Source: Acidobacteriota bacterium
Lineage (GTDB): Bacteria > Acidobacteriota > Vicinamibacteria > Marinacidobacterales > Marinacidobacteraceae
NCBI GenBank assembly: GCA_028877265.1
Contig: JAPPGX010000150.1
Coordinates: 1 to 64,000, forward strand
Direction of reading: 5' to 3'
DNA: 64,000 nucleotides
The position numbers were made by a program, and so were the translations under genes. Positions 1 through 17,660 of the stretch are shown here, one piece after another; positions within the stretch are counted from its first letter, which is position 1, and each line of letters starts with the position of its first letter. The notes beneath the pieces are model-generated. The model was not told where the DNA came from. It made no database searches and saw only the letters and a program-made list of their open reading frames with translations.

Positions 1-953
1 ACGTGGACTGCCCCGGCCACGCCGACTACATCAAGAACATGATCACCGGCGCCGCCCAGATGGACGGCGCGGTACTGCTGATTTCCGCTCCGGACGGCCC
101 CCAGGCGCAGACGCGCGAGCACATCCTGCTCGCCCGCCAGGTCGGGGTGCCCCGGATCGTCGTGTTCCTCAACAAGGTGGACATGCTGGACGACGAGGAG
201 CTGCTGGAGCTCGTGGAACTCGAAGTCCGGGAGCTGCTTTCCTACTACGACTTCCCCGGCGACGACATTCCGGTCATCCGGGGCAGCGCGCTCAAGGCGC
301 TCGAGTCGGACGATCCGGCCGACTGGGAACCCGTTCGGGAGCTGACGAAGGCTCTTGACGAGTACGTGCCGGTGCCGGAGCGGGCGATCGACAAGGACTA
401 CCTGATGCCGATCGAGGACGTCTTCTCGATCTCCGGCCGCGGCACCGTGGTGACCGGTCGGATCGAGCAGGGCAAGGTCTGTGTCCAGGACGAGGTCGAG
501 ATCGTGGGGATCCGGGAAACCCGGAAGCGGGTGGTGACCGGAGTCGAGATGTTCAAGAAGCTCCTCGACGAGGGCGAGGCCGGTGACAACGTCGGAATCC
601 TGCTGCGGGGAACCGATCGCCGGGACGTGGAGCGCGGGATGGTGCTCGCCAAGCCCGGTTCCATCACGCCCCACACCAGGTTCCGTTCCGAGGTCTATGT
701 CCTGTCCAAGGAAGAGGGGGGACGCGAGAAGCCGTTCAAGAGCGGTTACCGCCCGCAGTTCTATTTCCGGACCACGGATGTGACCGGCACCGCCACCCTC
801 CTCGGAGATCAGGTGGTGGCCATGCCGGGAGACAACATCCAGCTCGAGGTGGAACTGATCACCCCGATCGCCATGGACCGCGGACTCCGCTTCGCGATTC
901 GCGAAGGTGGCCGGACGGTCGCCTCCGGGATGACCACCGAGATCCTGGAGTAG
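1..953 (+). CDS. tuf: Elongation factor Tu, 5'-truncated by window edge
   Basis: EF-Tu delivers aminoacyl-tRNA to the ribosome as a GTPase. The reading frame enters at base 3 inside the G3 motif (VDCPGHADY), so roughly the first 80 residues, including the P-loop, lie outside the window. The G4 motif NKVD and G5 motif SALKAL are visible, followed by domain 2 ([13 protein letters not shown]) and domain 3 ending [15 protein letters not shown], the normal EF-Tu C-terminus. The catalytic His of DCPGH is present. It is the first gene of a tuf-rpmG-tRNA-Trp-secE-nusG string. No second tuf follows fusA downstream. The GTG at base 3 is an internal valine and not a start. Confidence 0.97.
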   Translation, partial: VDCPGHADYIKNMITGAAQMDGAVLLISAPDGPQAQTREHILLARQVGVPRIVVFLNKVDMLDDEELLELVELEVRELLSYYDFPGDDIPVIRGSALKALESDDPADWEPVRELTKALDEYVPVPERAIDKDYLMPIEDVFSISGRGTVVTGRIEQGKVCVQDEVEIVGIRETRKRVVTGVEMFKKLLDEGEAGDNVGILLRGTDRRDVERGMVLAKPGSITPHTRFRSEVYVLSKEEGGREKPFKSGYRPQFYFRTTDVTGTATLLGDQVVAMPGDNIQLEVELITPIAMDRGLRFAIREGGRTVASGMTTEILE

Positions 954-1055
954 GCGGCGAGAGCGGGAAACGGTCCTCTCGCGGACGGCCTGAGTCGTCC
1001 GTGGGAGGGCCATCCTCGAATCATCCGAGTGGAGTAGAACCGACGGGAAAACGGC

Positions 1056-1220
1056 ATGGCTCGCGAAAAGAAACGGCAGATCGTCACGCTGGCGTGCACG
1101 GACTGCAAGCGGCGCACGTATTCGACGACGAAGAACCGGGCAACCCATCCGGGCCGGATGGAGTTGCGCAAGTTCTGCCGTTTCTGCCGGACGCACATAT
1201 TGCATCGGGAGACGCGTTGA
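1056..1220 (+). CDS. rpmG: 50S ribosomal protein L33, zinc-binding form
   Basis: A 54-residue ORF starts at ATG and reads [20 protein letters not shown], then ends [17 protein letters not shown]. This is the typical L33 length and sequence. Two CxxC pairs (CTDC and CRFC) mark the zinc-binding (C+) form. It lies between tuf and the tRNA-Trp gene, the usual place for rpmG in many bacteria. It is short and easily missed by length filters, but the match is clear. Confidence 0.96.
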   Translation: MAREKKRQIVTLACTDCKRRTYSTTKNRATHPGRMELRKFCRFCRTHILHRETR

Positions 1221-1238
1221 CTACTGTGAGGGGTGCGA

Positions 1239-1314
1239 AGGCCAGTAGCTCAATTGGCAGAGCACCGGTCTCCAAAACCGGGGGTTGGGGGTTCGATCCC
1301 CTCCTGGCCTGCCA
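1239..1314 (+). tRNA. trnW: tRNA-Trp (anticodon CCA)
   Basis: A 76-nt cloverleaf with encoded 3' CCA. The acceptor arms AGGCCAG and CTGGCCT pair over 7 bp and the discriminator base is G. The D arm reads GCTC...GAGC, and the anticodon stem CCGGT/ACCGG carries the loop CTCCAAA with anticodon CCA at 1272-1274. The T arm contains GGTTCGATCCC-like sequence. It sits between rpmG and secE, a conserved location for tRNA-Trp. Confidence 0.97.
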
Positions 1315-1356
1315 TCCCCACGTTCCTTCGGGGCGTCGCCGTCCGAGGCTCTCATC

Positions 1357-1566
1357 GTGAGCGTGCTCGAGAGGGTCGGGTCGGCCCGCGCTTTCCTCGG
1401 GGAAGTGAGGGGAGAACTGGACAAGGTCACCTGGCCGACCCGGGACGAAGTCCGCGGCACCACCATCATCGTGCTGATCACGGTCTTCTTCTTCGGGTTC
1501 TATCTCTACGGCCTGGACGTGGTGATGTCGTACATCTCGGCCTTCATCACGAACCTGATCGGGTAG
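1357..1566 (+). CDS. secE: Preprotein translocase subunit SecE
   Basis: SecE is the small clamp subunit of the SecYEG channel. The 69-residue product has the hallmark EVRGELDKVTWPTRDEV segment followed by one transmembrane helix (TTIIVLITVFFFGFYLYGL) and a short tail. I chose GTG 1357 because GAGG lies 8 nt upstream (1345-1348). GTG 1363 is also possible, and a more distal in-frame GTG lies inside the tRNA-Trp gene and is rejected. A single-helix SecE is normal for non-enteric bacteria. nusG follows after 4 nt. Confidence 0.94.
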   Translation: MSVLERVGSARAFLGEVRGELDKVTWPTRDEVRGTTIIVLITVFFFGFYLYGLDVVMSYISAFITNLIG

Positions 1567-1570
1567 TTCC

Positions 1571-2098
1571 ATGGCCAGAGAGTGGTTCATCGTGTCGACG
1601 CACTCCAAGTTCGAGGAGAGCGTGAAGGAAGCCCTGCGCCATCGGGCCAACGCGTACGGACTCGGGGAGCAGATCGGCGAGATCCTGATCCCCACCGAGA
1701 AGGTCGTGGAGATGCGTGGCGGACGCCGGGTGGTGACCACCAAGCAGGTCTACCCCGGCTACGTGCTCGTCAACATGGAGATGAACGCCGACACCTGGCA
1801 GGTCGTCAAGAACACCGACAAGGTCATGGGGTTCGTGCCGCCGCACAAGCCCCAGCCGATGCCGGAGGACGAGGTCGTCCGGATTCGCGAACAGATGGAC
1901 GACGCGAGTCAGGCGCCCAAGCTGCGGCACACCTTCCAGACGGGCGAATCGGTCCGCATCATTCACGGCCCCTTCAACGGCTTTCAGGGGGTCGTCGACG
2001 AAGTCCAGCCGGATCGCAACAAGGTGAAGGTCATGGTCACGATCTTCGGACGCTCGACTCCGGTGGAACTCGAGTTCCTTGAGGTGGAAAAGGTCTGA
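1571..2098 (+). CDS. nusG: Transcription termination/antitermination factor NusG
   Basis: A 175-residue protein with the NGN domain at the N-terminus ([20 protein letters not shown], and the [11 protein letters not shown] strand) and a C-terminal KOW domain ([21 protein letters not shown]). NusG binds the RNA polymerase clamp and links it to Rho or ribosomal S10. Length and both domains are typical. It is placed between secE and rplK as in most bacteria, and rplK begins about 30 nt after its stop. Confidence 0.97.
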   Translation: MAREWFIVSTHSKFEESVKEALRHRANAYGLGEQIGEILIPTEKVVEMRGGRRVVTTKQVYPGYVLVNMEMNADTWQVVKNTDKVMGFVPPHKPQPMPEDEVVRIREQMDDASQAPKLRHTFQTGESVRIIHGPFNGFQGVVDEVQPDRNKVKVMVTIFGRSTPVELEFLEVEKV

Positions 2099-2129
2099 CC
2101 GGCCGGAGTTCCGATCGGAGAAACATGCG

Positions 2130-2549
2130 ATGAAGAAAGTGCTCGCGGTCGCGAAGATCCAGTTGCCCGCCGGCAAGGCGACCCCGGCGCCGCCGGTCGG
2201 ACCCGCGCTCGGACAGCACGGCATCAACATCATGGACTTCTGCAAGTCCTTCAACGCGAAGACCGCGAACGACCCCGGCATGATCATTCCGTGCGTCGTC
2301 ACGGTCTATCAGGACCGGTCTTTCAGCTTCATCACCAAGACACCGCCGGCCGCTGTGCTGCTGAAGCGCGCCGCGGGAATCGCGAAGGGATCCGGTGAGC
2401 CCAACCGGATGCGGGTGGGCAAGGTATCGGTCAGTCAGGTGGAGGAGATCGCCCAGATCAAGATGAAGGACCTCAACGCCGTCGACATCGACGCCGCGCG
2501 GCGCATCGTCGAGGGGACGGCCCGCAGCATGGGCATCGAAGTGGCCTGA
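2130..2549 (+). CDS. rplK: 50S ribosomal protein L11
   Basis: L11 forms the GTPase-associated stalk base of the large subunit. The 139-residue product contains the Pro-rich N-terminal segment ([20 protein letters not shown]) and the C-terminal RNA-binding domain ending [13 protein letters not shown] placed the start at ATG 2130 ([11 protein letters not shown]). GGAG at 2117-2120 gives suitable spacing, and this start matches the family length of about 141. An in-frame upstream ATG at 2079 would overlap nusG and add unrelated residues. Confidence 0.97.
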   Translation: MKKVLAVAKIQLPAGKATPAPPVGPALGQHGINIMDFCKSFNAKTANDPGMIIPCVVTVYQDRSFSFITKTPPAAVLLKRAAGIAKGSGEPNRMRVGKVSVSQVEEIAQIKMKDLNAVDIDAARRIVEGTARSMGIEVA

Positions 2550-2582
2550 GGGTTCGGAGACAACAGATCAGGAACGCGAATC

Positions 2583-3272
2583 ATGGGAAAGAAGTACCAG
2601 GCGGCGAAGACGACGGTCGCGGATTCACAGCCGGAGACGCTGGACGAAGTGTTCAAGACGCTCAAGAGCGCGAGCTTCGCCTCCTTCGACGAAACTGCTG
2701 AGATCGCCATGCGGCTCGGGGTGGATCCGCGGCACGCCGATCAGATGGTGCGCGGTTCGGTGGTCCTCCCGCATGGACTGGGAATCTCGCGCCGCGTCGT
2801 GGTGATCGCTTCGGGCGAGAAGGCCAAGGAGGCCGAGGAAGCGGGCGCCGACGAGGTCGGCGGCGACGACATGGTGGCCCGCATCCAGGGTGGCTTCCTG
2901 GATTTCGAGGCGGTGGTGGCGACGCCGGACATGATGCGTTCGGTCGGGAAGCTCGGACGGATCCTGGGACCGCGGGGACTGATGCCCAATCCCAAGTCCG
3001 GAACCGTCACATTCGACGTGGCGAAGGCCGTCCAGGAGATCAAGGCCGGCAAGGTCGACTATCGGGTGGACAAGACGTCCAACATCCACGCTCCCGTGGG
3101 GAAGCTCTCCTTTTCCGATGACCGGCTCGTGGAGAACACGCTGGCCTTCGTCTCGGCCGTGGTTCGCTCGAAGCCGGCGGCAGCCAAGGGCCGTTACATC
3201 CGGAGCGTCGCCATCAGCTCGACGATGAGCCCCGGCCTCCGCATCAGTCCTTCATTGGTCGGAGCCAAGTAG
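2583..3272 (+). CDS. rplA: 50S ribosomal protein L1
   Basis: L1 binds 23S rRNA at the mobile stalk and in many bacteria represses its own operon. The 229-residue product has the canonical length and the motif [19 protein letters not shown] near residues 125-143. The C-terminus [19 protein letters not shown] is also typical. It follows rplK after 33 nt, and rplJ follows after a short spacer, so rplKAJL appear co-transcribed. Confidence 0.97.
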   Translation: MGKKYQAAKTTVADSQPETLDEVFKTLKSASFASFDETAEIAMRLGVDPRHADQMVRGSVVLPHGLGISRRVVVIASGEKAKEAEEAGADEVGGDDMVARIQGGFLDFEAVVATPDMMRSVGKLGRILGPRGLMPNPKSGTVTFDVAKAVQEIKAGKVDYRVDKTSNIHAPVGKLSFSDDRLVENTLAFVSAVVRSKPAAAKGRYIRSVAISSTMSPGLRISPSLVGAK

Positions 3273-3309
3273 GCCGGAGCAAACGGAGATCAGGGAAAGG
3301 GTCGGAACG

Positions 3310-3846
3310 ATGCAACGCATGGAGAAGCAGGAAGCAGCCACGTCGCTCGCCGCGCTGCTCAAGGCGCAGACCGCGGTGTTCTCCTTCGACTACCGGGGTC
3401 TTTCCGTGGCGGAAGTCACGGATCTGCGCCGCCGGGTCCGCGAAGCCGGCGGCAAGTACCGCGTCGTGAAGAACAGCACGGCGAAATGGGCCTTCGAGGA
3501 GGCCGGCATCTCCGGACTGGACGACCAGCTCGCCGGGATGACGGGTCTTGCCTGGAGCGAGGACGATCCCGTCGCCCTGGCGAAGGTTCTCCACGAGGGG
3601 ACCAAGGACTTCGCCGCATTCCAGTACAAGGGCGGGGTCGTTTCCGAACAGCAGGTCGATCCGCAGCAGTTCGAGGCACTGGCGAAGCTGCCGGGCCAGG
3701 AGGCTCTTCGCGGTCAGCTCGTCGGCGTCATTGCGGCGCCCATCCGGAACCTGATGAACGTCCTCGAGGGAGTTCCGCGGAAGCTCGTTCTCGTGCTCAA
3801 GGCAGCCGAAGAGAAGGCCGCCGCCGGCGGGGATGCCGCCCCGTGA
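3310..3846 (+). CDS. rplJ: 50S ribosomal protein L10
   Basis: L10 anchors the L7/L12 dimers on the ribosomal stalk. The 178-residue product has the N-terminal rRNA-binding domain (FSFDYRGLSVAEVTDLRRRV, VVKNSTAKWAFE) and a C-terminal helix for L7/L12 (LMNVLEGVPRKLVLVLKA AEEKA). The start is either ATG 3310 or ATG 3319 (MEKQEAA); I used the first. The 37-nt rplA-rplJ spacer is too short for the long structured leader that L10 uses for autoregulation in Escherichia coli. Confidence 0.96.
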   Translation: MQRMEKQEAATSLAALLKAQTAVFSFDYRGLSVAEVTDLRRRVREAGGKYRVVKNSTAKWAFEEAGISGLDDQLAGMTGLAWSEDDPVALAKVLHEGTKDFAAFQYKGGVVSEQQVDPQQFEALAKLPGQEALRGQLVGVIAAPIRNLMNVLEGVPRKLVLVLKAAEEKAAAGGDAAP

Positions 3847-3938
3847 CCCTCAACCGATGGCATCGGACCCCGGCGCTCGCCGCCGGTCGGTCGTTGTCAC
3901 GCACTTTGTCCAATTCCGATTCAAGGCGTAAGGAGTAG

Positions 3939-4328
3939 ATGCCCACCATGTCGACAATCAGCCAGCAGGACGTTGTCAACCACATCAAGCAGCTCACCGT
4001 GTTGGAGTTGTCCGAACTCGTCAAGGCGCTCGAAGATGAACTTGGAGTCTCCGCTGCGGCCGCCATGCCGGTGGCAGTCGCGGCCGGCGGCGGCGATGCC
4101 GCGCCGGTCGAGGAGCAGACGGAGTTCGACGCCGTACTCACGGAGACCGGCCCGAACCGGGTCCAGGTCATCAAGGCGGTTCGGGAACTGACGAGTCTTG
4201 GCCTCCGGGAGGCGAAGACGCTCGTGGAAGAGGCTCCGAAAGCGGTCAAGGAAGGCGTTCCCATGGAGGAAGCCAAGGCGATCCAGGAGCGATTCAAGGA
4301 GGTCGGCGCGACGATCGAAATCAAGTAG
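3939..4328 (+). CDS. rplL: 50S ribosomal protein L7/L12
   Basis: The multicopy stalk protein that recruits translational GTPases. The 129-residue product has the N-terminal dimerization domain ([19 protein letters not shown]), a short Ala/Gly-rich hinge ([18 protein letters not shown]) and the C-terminal domain ([19 protein letters not shown]). AAGGAG at 3930-3935 is close to ATG 3939 (3 nt) and somewhat far from ATG 3948 (12 nt); the second would give a 126-residue MSTISQQ start. Either is acceptable. rpoB follows after 184 nt. Confidence 0.96.
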   Translation: MPTMSTISQQDVVNHIKQLTVLELSELVKALEDELGVSAAAAMPVAVAAGGGDAAPVEEQTEFDAVLTETGPNRVQVIKAVRELTSLGLREAKTLVEEAPKAVKEGVPMEEAKAIQERFKEVGATIEIK

Positions 4329-4388
4329 ATCGGGGTGCGTCTCCTTTGCCCATTCCTTTCCCCCGGTTTCGCCGCGCCCCGCGCCCGG

Positions 4389-4412
4389 CTGTTGGCGGAG
4401 AACCGCCATCAG
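4389..4412 (+). promoter_or_regulatory. Stem-loop in the rplL-rpoB spacer
   Basis: TGGCGG and CCGCCA (4393-4398, 4403-4408) pair around an AGAA loop, and an outer CTG/CAG extends the stem after one T-T mismatch. It lies in the 184-nt spacer between rplL and rpoB. In Escherichia coli the equivalent spacer holds an attenuator and an RNase III processing site. There is no T-run here, so a role in partial attenuation or mRNA processing is only an inference. Confidence 0.4.
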
Positions 4413-4512
4413 CCCGCGACAGCGGCCCTCCGGGCTATCTCCCGACTCCATCGGGGCGCCGCCCGGCAGCCCCGCGTCGGGTGCCTCGTGGCAACGCGAA
4501 CAGGCCGTCCTC

Positions 4513-8736
<4,224 letters not shown>

Positions 8737-8765
8737 TCGGTAAACCAACAATCGAGAGGGACGAA

Positions 8766-13106
<4,341 letters not shown>

Positions 13107-13139
13107 CAGCGTCTCTCCGGGCGCCCGCAGGCACGTTCC

Positions 13140-13170
13140 GGCCGCGGCCGCCGCCACCGGCGGCGCGGCC
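13140..13170 (+). terminator. GC-rich hairpin after rpoC, possible weak terminator
   Basis: Arms 13140-13153 and 13158-13170 pair over 13 bp with one bulged G and a CCAC loop. The hairpin starts 33 nt after the rpoC stop and is followed by GTTCGGATTT, which has only a weak T-run. It may slow or end rpoBC transcription. The next promoter's -35 box begins 9 nt downstream. Confidence 0.5.
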
Positions 13171-13178
13171 GTTCGGAT

Positions 13179-13208
13179 TTGACAGCTACGCGCGTCAGCG
13201 CGTAAAAT
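13179..13208 (+). promoter_or_regulatory. Strong sigma70-type promoter upstream of rpsL
   Basis: A perfect -35 box TTGACA (13179-13184) and a -10 box TAAAAT (13203-13208, one mismatch to TATAAT) are separated by 18 nt. It lies just after the rpoC hairpin and points to rpsL. The predicted 5' leader would be about 165 nt. It is the best promoter match I found in the window and would fit a dedicated start for the str and following ribosomal genes. Confidence 0.75.
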
Positions 13209-13261
13209 CCTTCGTCCGCTACGCGCCCAAAACGCATTATTCGAGCGTCGTGGACGTCATC

Positions 13262-13277
13262 GTTTCCCTCGGGAAAC
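13262..13277 (+). other. Stem-loop in the rpsL leader
   Basis: GTTTCC (13262-13267) and GGAAAC (13272-13277) form a perfect 6-bp stem with a CTCG tetraloop in the predicted rpsL 5' leader. No T-run follows directly. S7 or S12 leader control is possible but is not shown by the sequence. Confidence 0.35.
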
Positions 13278-13380
13278 AGCCGCCGATCGCCTTTTTCGAG
13301 CCCTGACGGGTGGGCGGTGCACGTCCCAGTTTCCCTTCCCCTTTGGGGGCCCAGCATTTTCCTTCGGACCCGATCTCCCC

Positions 13381-13755
13381 ATGCCCACCATTCATCAGCT
13401 TGTCCGCCGTGGACGGAAGCGCGTGGCCCCGGCCACCGACTCTCCGGCGCTTCAGCGGTGTCCACAGCGAAGGGGAGTGTGCGTGCGGGTCTTCACCATC
13501 AACCCCAAGAAGCCGAACTCGGCCCTTAGAAAAGTCGCCCGGGTGCGGCTCACCAACGGGATCGAGGTCACGACCTACATTCCGGGGGTGGGGCACTCCC
13601 TGCAGGAACACTCCATCGTGCTGCTGCGGGGCGGCCGGGTGAAGGACCTTCCGGGGGTGCGGTACCACGTGATCCGTGGGGCCCTTGACGCTACCGGAGT
13701 GGATGGACGAAAGAACGGCCGGTCCAAGTACGGAACCAAGCGGCCGAAGAGCTGA
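13381..13755 (+). CDS. rpsL: 30S ribosomal protein S12
   Basis: A decoding-centre protein of 124 residues, normal length. It contains [20 protein letters not shown] and [14 protein letters not shown]. The two lysines whose mutation gives streptomycin resistance are both wild type (PKKPN and GRVKDLP), so a streptomycin-sensitive S12 is expected. No Shine-Dalgarno sequence precedes the ATG; the upstream 70 nt are pyrimidine-rich. First gene of the str cluster. Confidence 0.97.
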   Translation: MPTIHQLVRRGRKRVAPATDSPALQRCPQRRGVCVRVFTINPKKPNSALRKVARVRLTNGIEVTTYIPGVGHSLQEHSIVLLRGGRVKDLPGVRYHVIRGALDATGVDGRKNGRSKYGTKRPKS

Positions 13756-13792
13756 CCGGTAGAGCTGCCACTTACCCAAGAGAGATTCGGAG

Positions 13793-14263
13793 ATGTCCAG
13801 ACGCCGCGACGTGCCGAAGCGGCAACCCGCTCCGGATGCCCGCTACCAGAGCGCGCTCGTCTCATCGTTCATCAACAAGGTGATGCTGGACGGGAAGAAG
13901 TCCACGGCCGAGTCGATCGTGTACGGGGCCTTCGACCGCATCAAGGACAAGACGGGCGGCGAGCCGCTCACGACTTTTCGCGAGGCCGTGCAGAACGTCA
14001 AGCCGACCCTCGAGGTGAAGAGCCGCCGGAAGGGTGGCGCGAACGTCCAGGTGCCCTACGAGGTGCGTCCCGAGCGGCGTACATCACTGTCCCTGCGCTG
14101 GATCGTCGGATACGCCCGGAAACGGCCGGAGAAGACGATGGCGGAGAAGCTGGCGGGCGAACTGCTCGACGCCGCTCAGAATCGCGGTGGGGCCATCAAG
14201 AAGCGGGAAGACACCCACAAGATGGCGGAGGCGAACAAGGCCTTCGCCCACCACCGCTGGTAA
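13793..14263 (+). CDS. rpsG: 30S ribosomal protein S7
   Basis: A primary 16S rRNA 3'-domain binder, 156 residues, as usual. Conserved segments are [35 protein letters not shown] and [20 protein letters not shown], ending with NKAFAHHRW. It follows rpsL after 37 nt with AGAGAGATTCGGAG upstream. A 238-nt spacer separates it from fusA; in that spacer I see a GGAGG but no convincing gene. Confidence 0.97.
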   Translation: MSRRRDVPKRQPAPDARYQSALVSSFINKVMLDGKKSTAESIVYGAFDRIKDKTGGEPLTTFREAVQNVKPTLEVKSRRKGGANVQVPYEVRPERRTSLSLRWIVGYARKRPEKTMAEKLAGELLDAAQNRGGAIKKREDTHKMAEANKAFAHHRW

Positions 14264-14501
14264 CCGCCCCATCCATCGGCAAACAACAAATCGGAGGAAC
14301 CGCCATTCAGGAAGCGAGCACGATTTCGCCAAATGAAATCGACTGCTGAGTCCAGCCCATTCGGGTCCCTCCGGCCCGGTGAGACGAACTCGATCCGTTT
14401 GTCATCGCGCGCGAATCGAACCGCAGGCACGTCGGACTCTCTTCCCCAGTTCTCGTCTCCCGTCAGATCCCCCTCCCCAGACCCGTCGCCCTCCAGTTCC
14501 C

Positions 14502-16574
14502 ATGTCCCGCAAAGTCGCCCTCGCCGATACCCGAAACATCGGGATCATGGCGCACATTGACGCCGGGAAGACGACCACCACCGAACGCATCCTCTACTAC
14601 ACGGGCGTCACCTACAAGTTGGGCGAGGTTCATGAGGGAACCGCGACGATGGACTGGATGGAACAGGAGCAGGAGCGCGGGATCACGATCACCTCGGCCG
14701 CGACGACCTGTTTCTGGAAGGACCACCGGGTCAACATCATCGATACGCCCGGACACGTGGACTTCACCGCCGAGGTGGAACGGTCGCTTCGGGTTCTCGA
14801 CGGCGCGGTGGCCGTGTTCTGCGCGGTCGCCGGCGTAGAGCCGCAGTCCGAGACGGTCTGGCGGCAGGCCGACAAGTACGGCGTGCCCCGGATCGCCTTC
14901 GTGAACAAGATGGACCGGGCGGGCGCCGACTTCGGCCGGGTCGTGAAGATGATGGAGGATCGCCTCGGCGCCAGGGCAGCGGCGATACAGCTCCCGATCG
15001 GGGCGGAGGACGCCTTCGAAGGGGTGGTGGATCTCGTTCGAATGAAGGAGATTCGCTATCACGGGGATGTTCTCGGCGCCCGCTACGAGGAGACCGAGGT
15101 CGCGCCGGAGCGCCTCGAGGAAGCCCGCCTGGCCCGGGAGTCGCTGATCGAGAAGATCTGCGAGTGCGACCTGGAGGCCCTCGGGATCTGGGACGAGAAG
15201 GGGGATCTCACCGCCGAGGAGTGTGCGGCGGCGCTGCGCCGTTCGACGGTCGCGCTGCAACTGGTGCCGGTCCTCTGTGGATCCGCTTTCCGGAACAAGG
15301 GTGTCCAGCCCCTTCTGGACGCGGTCGTCGCCTTGCTGCCCGCGCCGACGGACGTGCCGTCGATCACGGGCACCGCGTCCATAGCCGACCCGACCCCGGC
15401 GGTCCGGGACGCGCGGGACGACGCTCCCTTTGCCGCGCTGGTCTTCAAGGTGATGACCGATCCCTTCGTCGGCCAGCTCTCCTTCTTCCGCGTCTACTCG
15501 GGGGTGCTCCGGACCGGTGACACGGTCCTCAACTCCACCCGCTCGGTCCGGTCGCGGGTCGGCCGCCTCCTCAAGATCCACGCCAACAAGCGCGAGGAGA
15601 TCAAGGAGGTCTACGCCGGAGACATCGCGGCGGTGGTGGGTCTGCGGAACGCGAGGACCGGGGAGACGATCTGTACGCCGGCCGCTCCGGTGGTTCTCGA
15701 AGCCATGGAGTTCCCCGAGCCGGTCATCTCCCGGGTCATCGAGCCGGCAACGAAGGCGGATCAGGAAAGGCTCTCCGGAGCGCTCGGGAAGCTGACCCAC
15801 GAGGATCCGACCTTCCGGGTCACGACCGACTCGGAGACGGCGCAGACCATCATCAGCGGGATGGGAGAGCTACACCTCGAGATCATCGTGGACCGGTTGC
15901 TCCGCGAGTTCCAGGTGGGTGCGGTGGTGGGTCAGCCGCGGGTGGCCTACCGCGAGACCATCCGCTCCTCCACGAAGACCGAAGGCCGTTACGTGCGGCA
16001 GACCGGCGGCCGGGGTCAGTACGGCCATGTCCGGCTCGAGGTCTTCCCGAATCCGGTCGAGCCGTTCGAGTTCATCAACGACATTGTGGGTGGGTCCGTG
16101 CCGCGGGAATACATCCCGGCAGTCGAGGAGGGGGCTCGCGACGCCCTCGCCGCCGGGCCGCTCGCCGGCTATCCGGTGACCGGCGTGACGGTGCGCCTCT
16201 ATGACGGCACCTTCCACACCGTGGACAGTTCCGAGCTCGCGTTCCGCATCGCGGGTTCGATGGCGGTCAAGGACGCGCTGCGCCGGTGCTCGCCGGTCAT
16301 CCTCGAACCGGTGATGAAGGTCGAGGTCGTGACTCCGGATGACTTCACCGGAGAGGTCATGGGCGACCTGAACGCACGGCGCGCCCGGATCAGCGGGCTT
16401 TCGATGCGGGGAAACGCGCAGGTCGTGGAAGCGCTGGTGCCGCTGGCCGGGATGTTCGGTTACGCCACGGACATCCGGTCCGCCACCCAGGGCCGGGCGA
16501 CCTACACGATGCACTTCGGCTCCTACGAGGAGGCTCCGGAGAGCGTCATGGCGGAGGTCATGGCGAGCGCCTGA
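14502..16574 (+). CDS. fusA: Elongation factor G
   Basis: The ribosomal translocase GTPase, 690 residues. G motifs are [14 protein letters not shown] (G1), DTPGHVDFT (G3, catalytic His present) and NKMDRAGAD (G4). Domain IV has the GGRGQYGHV stretch. The start at ATG 14502 ([20 protein letters not shown]) fits family length; longer in-frame ORF sequence upstream is not EF-G-like. No strong Shine-Dalgarno is present. Unlike the common str order, tuf does not follow; rpsJ begins 38 nt later. A divergent second EF-G-like gene lies at 32165-34231. Confidence 0.97.
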   Translation: MSRKVALADTRNIGIMAHIDAGKTTTTERILYYTGVTYKLGEVHEGTATMDWMEQEQERGITITSAATTCFWKDHRVNIIDTPGHVDFTAEVERSLRVLDGAVAVFCAVAGVEPQSETVWRQADKYGVPRIAFVNKMDRAGADFGRVVKMMEDRLGARAAAIQLPIGAEDAFEGVVDLVRMKEIRYHGDVLGARYEETEVAPERLEEARLARESLIEKICECDLEALGIWDEKGDLTAEECAAALRRSTVALQLVPVLCGSAFRNKGVQPLLDAVVALLPAPTDVPSITGTASIADPTPAVRDARDDAPFAALVFKVMTDPFVGQLSFFRVYSGVLRTGDTVLNSTRSVRSRVGRLLKIHANKREEIKEVYAGDIAAVVGLRNARTGETICTPAAPVVLEAMEFPEPVISRVIEPATKADQERLSGALGKLTHEDPTFRVTTDSETAQTIISGMGELHLEIIVDRLLREFQVGAVVGQPRVAYRETIRSSTKTEGRYVRQTGGRGQYGHVRLEVFPNPVEPFEFINDIVGGSVPREYIPAVEEGARDALAAGPLAGYPVTGVTVRLYDGTFHTVDSSELAFRIAGSMAVKDALRRCSPVILEPVMKVEVVTPDDFTGEVMGDLNARRARISGLSMRGNAQVVEALVPLAGMFGYATDIRSATQGRATYTMHFGSYEEAPESVMAEVMASA

Positions 16575-16612
16575 GCGCGCGTGACGGGGACGCCTGACGA
16601 GGACTTCAACCG

Positions 16613-16945
16613 ATGAACGAAAAGATCCGTATCCGACTCAAGGCGTTCGACCACCGCCTGCTGGACCAGTCCACGAGTGAGATCGTGGAGACGGCGAAGC
16701 GGACCGGCGCCACGGTGGCCGGACCGATTCCGTTGCCGACGGTCAAGAACCGCTACACCGTTCTTCGTTCTCCGCACGTGGACAAGAAGTCCCGGGAGCA
16801 GTTCGAGCTCCGGACGCACAAGCGGCTCCTGGACATCCTGGGGTCCACTCCGACGACGGTCGATGCGCTGTCGCGGCTGGATCTTCCGGCCGGCGTTCAC
16901 GTCGAGATCAAGGCGATGGTCGCCGGCGAGCCGCAGGCCAAGTAG
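16613..16945 (+). CDS. rpsJ: 30S ribosomal protein S10
   Basis: A 110-residue S10 (NusE), which also serves as antitermination partner of NusG. It reads [20 protein letters not shown] and contains the [20 protein letters not shown] loop. The C-terminus [11 protein letters not shown] is canonical, followed by a short extension. It starts the S10-type gene series (rpsJ, rplC, rplD, rplW, rplB, rpsS, rplV, rpsC, rplP, rpmC, rpsQ). Confidence 0.97.
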   Translation: MNEKIRIRLKAFDHRLLDQSTSEIVETAKRTGATVAGPIPLPTVKNRYTVLRSPHVDKKSREQFELRTHKRLLDILGSTPTTVDALSRLDLPAGVHVEIKAMVAGEPQAK

Positions 16946-16971
16946 GGAACCGAAAGCGTGGAGGAAGGACG

Positions 16972-17601
16972 ATGAACGGGCTGCTGGGCACGAAGCTGGG
17001 GATGGCCCAGCATTTCGGGGACGACGGCCGGGTGATTCCCGTCACCCTGATTCGCGTGGGCCCCTGCGTTGTCGTGCAGAAGAAGACGGCGGCGGCGGAT
17101 GGCTACGAAGCTGTCCAGGTCGGCCTGGAACGGCTGAGCGGCCCGGGAAGCCGCCCCGCCCGCAACCGGGCGCTCGCCGCCCGGCTGGAGGCTGCCGGAG
17201 CTCCCTCCGCCTCGGTCCTGCGCGAGTTCCAGGCGGATTCGGGCGAGGACCTGGAGATCGGTTCCCGGCTCGGCGCCGAGGTGTTCTCTCCGGACGACGT
17301 GGTCCGGATCACCGGAGTCAGCAAGGGCAAGGGTTTCGCCGGAGTGATGAAGCGGCACGGCTTCCACGGCGGGCCGAAGTCACACGGCTCCAAGTTCCAC
17401 CGCGCCCCGGGCGCGATCGGGATGTGCGCAACCCCCTCGCGGGTGCTGCCCGGCACCCGGCTTCCCGGCCAGCACGGCCGGGAGCGCGTGACGGTACGGA
17501 ACCTCCGGATCGTTCGGGTGGACGCGCAGGAAAACCTGGTGGCGGTGCGCGGCGCCGTCCCCGGCCCTCGCGGCGGGACCGTCGAGATTCGCAAGGCCTG
17601 A
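16972..17601 (+). CDS. rplC: 50S ribosomal protein L3
   Basis: An early-assembly large-subunit protein that reaches toward the peptidyl transferase centre, 209 residues. It starts MNGLLGTKLGMAQHFGDDGR, and its long loop is present as SHGSKFHRAPGAIG, with the GTRLPGQHG stretch that often carries the methylated Gln. GGAGGAAGGACG precedes the ATG. Position after rpsJ is standard. Confidence 0.97.
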   Translation: MNGLLGTKLGMAQHFGDDGRVIPVTLIRVGPCVVVQKKTAAADGYEAVQVGLERLSGPGSRPARNRALAARLEAAGAPSASVLREFQADSGEDLEIGSRLGAEVFSPDDVVRITGVSKGKGFAGVMKRHGFHGGPKSHGSKFHRAPGAIGMCATPSRVLPGTRLPGQHGRERVTVRNLRIVRVDAQENLVAVRGAVPGPRGGTVEIRKA

Positions 17602-17660
17602 CGGGACAGACAACCGAGACTGGACCACCGATCCGAACAACCAGAGCAGGAAGAACGAAA

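Noticed and set aside
1285-1356. In-frame GTG inside the tRNA-Trp gene as a secE start
   Set aside because: It would translate half of a tRNA gene; GTG 1357 with GAGG upstream gives a normal SecE.
3894-3922. Possible promoter TTGTCA...CGATTC before rplL
   Set aside because: The -10 box is poor and rplJ-rplL are close enough to be co-transcribed.
14264-14501. Short frame after GGAGG in the rpsG-fusA spacer (possible leader peptide starting at ATT)
   Set aside because: ATT starts are rare and the 14-codon frame has no support beyond the Shine-Dalgarno-like sequence.
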